Position numbers and translations under genes: made by a program
Notes under the pieces: model-generated
The model's input: the letters and a program-made list of their open reading frames with translations, nothing else
Databases searched by the model: none
What the model was told of the DNA's origin: nothing
Source of the DNA: an uncultured bacterium
GTDB taxonomy: Bacteria; Actinomycetota; Coriobacteriia; Coriobacteriales; Eggerthellaceae
DNA length: 7,982 nt
NCBI GenBank assembly: GCA_937890835.1
Contig: CALADF010000041.1
Coordinates: 1-7,982 of the forward strand
Reading direction: 5' to 3'
Shown: one piece after another, positions 5,689 through 7,982 of the stretch
How positions within the stretch are numbered: position 1 is the first letter of the stretch
Layout: each line of letters begins with the position of its first letter

Positions 5689-5898
5689 GAGCGGCACGCG
5701 TGCGGCAAGGCCGCGCGTTTCGCGTGATCTGTCGCCGACGAGTCGTTGGCTTGCAGCCGTACAGGTTCGCCTGCCGCTCGGGCTTTTCGGATTTGCCCGC
5801 TTCGCTCGGTCTGGAGGCGGGGCGGCGTCGCCGCGCAGACGGATTCCGAAACGCATGGTCTTTCACGCTACGGCTACGAAAGCGAAAGGAATAAAGCG
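5689..5898 (+). other. aroQ leader, about 200 bases, no recognised riboswitch or T-box
   Basis: The stretch opens with a compact hairpin (5698-5706 with 5710-5718, 9 bp including two G-U pairs, 3-base AAG loop), close to where a transcript from the extended -10 would start. Beyond that I see short GC-rich inverted repeats but no T-box sequence, no intrinsic terminator and no Phe/Tyr/Trp-rich leader peptide. Open frames crossing it are composition artefacts. The length is ample for regulation of an aromatic pathway operon, but none is demonstrated. Confidence 0.35.
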
Positions 5899-6180
5899 AT
5901 GTCTGAAGAGAACGTCAATATGCGCGAAATCCAAAAGCATCGTGAGCAGATCGACGTCATCGATCGCGAGATTGTGTCGCTCCTCAACAAGCGCGCCGGC
6001 CACTCGCTGGTCATCCGCGGCTTGAAGCCCGGCGCTCATCTGGGGCTTTACGATCCGAAGCGCGAAGAGGAGATCTTCGCGAAGGTCGATAGCTATAACG
6101 AGGGTCCTCTTTACAACGAGAACTTGCGCGAGATCTATGCAACCATCTTGAAGATCATGAAGGAGACCCCGTCCGTATGA
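5899..6180 (+). CDS. aroQ: chorismate mutase, AroQ class (stand-alone)
   Basis: It converts chorismate to prephenate, the first step toward Phe and Tyr, in the cytoplasm. The 93-residue protein is one all-helical CM_2 domain. Residues match the E. coli AroQ active site by constant offset: R15 (R11), R32 (R28), K43 (K39), D52 (D48), R55 (R51) and E56 (E52), in the frame REQIDVIDREIVSLLNKR and YDPKREEEIF. The third helix is short, and a clear equivalent of the C-terminal Ser/Gln pair (S84/Q88) is not obvious. The start follows AAAGGA (5885-5890) by 8 bases; the frame extends upstream without family similarity. Its stop overlaps the next start (ATGA, 6177-6180), so the two proteins are translationally coupled. 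In Bacillus-type bacteria the same domain is fused to the N terminus of the same DAHP synthase type; here they are separate. Confidence 0.93.
   Translation: MSEENVNMREIQKHREQIDVIDREIVSLLNKRAGHSLVIRGLKPGAHLGLYDPKREEEIFAKVDSYNEGPLYNENLREIYATILKIMKETPSV
6160..6180 (+). promoter_or_regulatory. Shine-Dalgarno of aroF inside aroQ and ATGA overlap
   Basis: AAGGAGA (6160-6166) inside the last codons of aroQ lies 10 bases before the aroF ATG (6177), which overlaps the aroQ TGA (6178-6180). This is the arrangement expected for coupled translation of interacting enzymes. Confidence 0.8.
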
Positions 6181-6977
6181 GTGCTGTCAACATTGCCCCC
6201 ATCCCCGATCTCGGCCAGCGAACTGACGAGATCACCATTTACGCAGGTCCGTGCTCGGTAGAGTCGCAAGAGCAATTCGACGAAGTGGCCGAGTGCATTG
6301 CCGATCTGGGTCTTACCTGGGTTCGCGGCGGCGCGTTCAAGCCGCGCACCAACCCGCATTCCTTTCAGGGTCTTGGCGAAGAGGCCTTGAAGATCATGAA
6401 GAACACCAGCGACCGCCTTGGGCTGAAGACCTTGACCGAGGTAATGGACTCCGCTCATTGCGAGCTGGTGCACTCCTACGTCGACGGCTTGCAGGTGGGT
6501 GCCCGCAACTTCCAGAATTTCAGCCTTCTGCGCAAAATCGGCCAGGTGACCGCCGATTCGCACAAGATGGTGCTGTACAAGCGCGGTTTCGCGGGTTCCA
6601 TTGCCGAGTGGCTGGCGGCGTGCGACTACGTGACCGCCGAAGGTAACGACAACATCGTGCTGTGCGAGCGCGGCATTCGCACGTTCGAGACGGCGACGCG
6701 CTTCACGCTCGACATCGCCGCGGTGCCGGTGGTGCACAAGCAGTCGCTGTTCCCCATCTGCATCGACGTCTCGCATCCTGCGGGGCAGCGCGACCTGGTG
6801 CCCTCCCTGGCGAAGGCCGCGGTGGCGGCGGGGGCCGACTCGCTGATGATCGAGGTTCACCCCAATCCGCCGGCGGCGCTCTCCGACGGTCCGCAGCAGC
6901 TGACGCCCGATCAGTTCCGCGTGCTCGTCGAAGAGCTGCGCGAACTCGCCGCCGTGCTGGGGAAGAAGATCGTGTAG
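6177..6977 (+). CDS. aroF: 3-deoxy-7-phosphoheptulonate (DAHP) synthase, type I-beta
   Basis: It condenses phosphoenolpyruvate and erythrose 4-phosphate to DAHP, the entry step of the shikimate pathway, as a metal-dependent (beta/alpha)8 barrel. The 266-residue product is the bare catalytic barrel of the family. Motifs in order: AGPCSVES (23-30, metal Cys C26), RGGAFKPRTNPHSFQGLG (50-67), QVGARNFQNFSLL (106-118), KMVLYKRG (130-137), LCERGIRTFE (162-171), DVSHPAGQRD (197-206, metal H200), E226 in MIEVHPNP and D237 in SDGPQQL. The H200-E226-D237 spacings are those expected for the family. There is no ACT or ferredoxin-like regulatory domain, so feedback control, if any, would have to come from the coupled chorismate mutase. 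Two oddities are a few extra residues (TADSHK, about 125-130) before the KRG strand and Val for Pro in the usual DPSH motif. It is the last gene of the operon. Confidence 0.96.
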   Translation: MSAVNIAPIPDLGQRTDEITIYAGPCSVESQEQFDEVAECIADLGLTWVRGGAFKPRTNPHSFQGLGEEALKIMKNTSDRLGLKTLTEVMDSAHCELVHSYVDGLQVGARNFQNFSLLRKIGQVTADSHKMVLYKRGFAGSIAEWLAACDYVTAEGNDNIVLCERGIRTFETATRFTLDIAAVPVVHKQSLFPICIDVSHPAGQRDLVPSLAKAAVAAGADSLMIEVHPNPPAALSDGPQQLTPDQFRVLVEELRELAAVLGKKIV

Positions 6978-6980
6978 GAG

Positions 6981-6998
6981 CTTCGTCGTAAGGCGAAG
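6981..6998 (+). other. small hairpin with GNRA-type loop after aroF
   Basis: CTTCGTC (6981-6987) pairs with GGCGAAG (6992-6998), with one T-G pair, around a GTAA loop. It begins 3 bases after the aroF stop and is the first of three consecutive hairpins before the convergent deformylase-like gene. Confidence 0.4.
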
Positions 6999-7005
6999 GC
7001 GTGTT

Positions 7006-7044
7006 CGGCTCGAAGGTGCGATTTGCTTTGCCGTCTTCGAGCCG
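7006..7044. other. 10-bp inverted repeat after aroF
   Basis: CGGCTCGAAG (7006-7015) and CTTCGAGCCG (7035-7044) are perfectly complementary around a 19-base loop. It is the middle of three hairpins. There is no U-tract directly after it, so it is not a standard terminator alone. Confidence 0.45.
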
Positions 7045-7054
7045 GGCCTTTGAA

Positions 7055-7100
7055 GGAGAGGGCTGCAAGCGGTTGTTGAAACTCGCTTGCAGCCCTCTTC
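7055..7100. terminator. long hairpin between convergent aroF and deformylase-like genes
   Basis: The stem 7055-7071 with 7084-7100 has 17 bp with one G-U pair; its inner 14 bp are perfect (GAGGGCTGCAAGCG and its complement). The loop has 12 bases. It sits between two converging stop codons (6977 and 7143) and lacks a U-tract on either side, like the hairpin at 1705-1744. A bidirectional terminator or transcript-end stabiliser is the likely role. Confidence 0.6.
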
Positions 7101-7142
7101 GCGTTTGCTGCGGCGTTGTGTCTTCGGATAGGAGCGCCCGTG

Positions 7143-7562
7143 CTAGACCAACTTGCCCTTGCAGTGGTCGATCATGTGCTGGATGATCTGCGCCGTCCAG
7201 CCCTCGAACTCGCGTTTACGCGCGACCAACGCGCCGCCTGAGAGCTCTTGGTAGGCCACGGTGATCTTGTCGTAGCGGGTCACCTTCGACTCGCCCTCGA
7301 CGGTAAGGCAACCTTCGATCGTCTTGAAGGGGCGCAGCGCGCGCGACATCTTGGGGTTGTACATGACATGCGCGTTCTCGTCGTCATCGAGGTAGGCGAC
7401 GACGCACACGGCATGCCCGATCTGGTTGGCGGCCAAGCATGCCGCGTCGTCGAGGGAGGCCAGCGTGTCGAGCAGGTCGGCGGCGATGGCGGCGTCCTCG
7501 GCGGTCGCCTCGACGCAGGGCGTCGAGAGCAGCTCGGCGTCGTTCACGAGTTCTTTGATCAT
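7143..7562 (-). CDS. def: peptide deformylase-like protein with altered catalytic motif
   Basis: It has the fold and length (139 residues) of the short deformylases of Clostridia-type bacteria, which remove formyl from the start Met of new proteins. Metal ligands are kept: C85 in EGCLTVEG (motif II) and H129 and H133 in QHMIDH (motif III). The catalytic Glu of HExxH is however Met130 (codon ATG on the minus strand, plus 7173-7175). Motif I, normally GxGxAAxQ, is A40-A-C-L-A-A-N-Q47, with both Gly replaced. The surrounding GWTAQIIQHxIDHCKGKL is otherwise excellent, so this is not simple decay. It may be a deformylase relative without normal activity, or one with another role. AGGAG (plus-strand 7568-7572) lies 5 bases before the ATG. 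The gene is convergent with aroF and divergent from the aminotransferase gene. The symbol refers to the family, not to proven activity. Confidence 0.85.
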   Translation of the reverse strand: MIKELVNDAELLSTPCVEATAEDAAIAADLLDTLASLDDAACLAANQIGHAVCVVAYLDDDENAHVMYNPKMSRALRPFKTIEGCLTVEGESKVTRYDKITVAYQELSGGALVARKREFEGWTAQIIQHMIDHCKGKLV

Positions 7563-7886
7563 GGGTACTCCTGTATCGGCCCGCTTCCGCGCATGACCGC
7601 GCGGTCGCGGGCGTCGGTGGTTCGTTGCGTCGTTCAGTATATCGCATGGGGCAAGGGACGTATCGCCTCCGCCCTGGATATCGGTTTTGCATCGCTGCGG
7701 GTTCTCTCGTTTGCCGGGGAAATGGCTTTCATGAGCCGGAGACCCGAGGCTTTTCGTCCGGGGGCTTGCTGCTTGGTGGGTGGGTCTCGGCTATCATGTA
7801 ATGCGTTCAGGCTGTCGACGTCGAGCTTCCTCCTGCAGCGGTCGCGTTGCGCTTCGGGATGGAGGGCGAGGGGAGAGGACCGGTTC
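7563..7886. other. divergent intergenic region, deformylase-like gene / aminotransferase gene
   Basis: This is 324 bases without a supportable gene. It holds a possible minus-strand -10 for the deformylase-like gene (TATACT, plus-strand 7636-7641, no good -35). It also holds a possible plus-strand -10 for the aminotransferase (TATCAT, 7792-7797) and an interrupted inverted repeat whose right arm abuts that -10. A reverse frame crossing the region shows no protein-like features. Confidence 0.5.
7734..7792. repeat. inverted repeat next to the aminotransferase -10 box
   Basis: AGCCGGAGACCC (7734-7745) is complementary to GGGTCTCGGCT (7782-7792) except for one bulged G, with 36 bases between the arms. 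The right arm ends on the first base of the candidate -10 (TATCAT, 7792-7797). It could be a pair of operator half-sites or chance in GC-rich DNA. Confidence 0.3.
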
Positions 7887-7982
7887 ATGGATTTCGATTT
7901 CACCTCCATCATGGAAAGAGGCGGGCGTGACGCTTTGGCGCTTGACGCCATCGGGAGCCCGGGCGGTTTCGCTCCCGCGGCT
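7887..7982 (+). CDS. MalY/PatB-family PLP aminotransferase (cystathionine beta-lyase type), N-terminal fragment
   Basis: Only the first 32 codons are inside the window and the frame runs open off the right edge. The peptide MDFDFTSIMERGGRDALALD followed by AIGSPGGFAPAA fits the N terminus of the MalY/PatB class of pyridoxal-phosphate enzymes, in which a (Y/F)DFxxxxxRxGxxxxK/ALD start precedes the IPMWVADMDF segment (beyond this window). Members cleave the C-S bond of cystathionine or cysteine conjugates, or transaminate. GGAGAGGA (7872-7879) lies 7 bases before the ATG, which supports the start. The call rests on a short, characteristic N terminus only. The catalytic lysine and PLP motifs are not visible, so beta-lyase and aminotransferase cannot be told apart here. 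Confidence 0.72.
   Translation, partial: MDFDFTSIMERGGRDALALDAIGSPGGFAPAA

Noticed and set aside
5689..5898. Possible T-box or amino-acid attenuator before aroQ
   Set aside because: There is no T-box core sequence, no terminator with U-tract in the leader and no run of aromatic codons in a short frame.
5645..6025. 126-codon frame across the aroQ leader
   Set aside because: The Arg/Ser-rich content runs into aroQ in the wrong frame. No ribosome site or family pattern was seen, nor an aromatic-rich leader peptide.
7634..7951. 105-codon minus-strand frame over the last intergenic region
   Set aside because: It overlaps the start of the MalY-like gene on the other strand, has no motif or ribosome site, and reads as GC-driven noise.

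Overview
The window is a high-GC bacterial chromosome segment with Shine-Dalgarno starts. It is most likely from an actinobacterial gut anaerobe of the Coriobacteriia (Eggerthella/Gordonibacter-like); that assignment is inferred from GC content, codon use and gene style, not from a marker gene. There are eight complete genes and one gene cut by the right edge. I see no tRNA, rRNA, CRISPR array, transposase or attachment site.

Left block (about 1-1860). A 12-helix MFS exporter-like protein is followed by a small cysteine- and proline-rich gene whose middle is a degenerate collagen-like repeat (Gly-Ala-Pro type). This block is visibly richer in A+T than the rest and may have been acquired separately. 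It ends at a long perfect-looking hairpin in the space before a convergent gene.

Middle block (about 1869-5581). A YbgC/FadM-type hotdog acyl-CoA thioesterase (minus) is divergent from an AlkA-type 3-methyladenine DNA glycosylase (plus). AlkA converges, with only 10 bases between stop codons, on a TatD-family metal-dependent hydrolase/DNase (minus). TatD is divergent from uppP (undecaprenyl-diphosphatase, plus), which carries an extra charged loop, has a structured 3' region and ends at a classical U-tract terminator.

Right block (about 5582-7982). A two-gene shikimate-pathway operon follows: a stand-alone AroQ chorismate mutase overlaps, by an ATGA junction, a type I-beta DAHP synthase. It is the unfused counterpart of the AroQ-DAHP synthase fusion known from Bacillus. 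Three hairpins in a row separate it from a convergent peptide-deformylase-like gene that keeps its metal ligands but has Met in place of the catalytic Glu. Divergent from that gene, the window ends in the first 32 codons of a MalY/PatB-type PLP aminotransferase.

Most of the window is ordinary housekeeping. The items that most deserve a second look are the active-site-altered deformylase, the MFS plus MCFRPP collagen-like pair, and the structured convergent intergenic regions. I do not see strong evidence for a wholly new multi-gene system.
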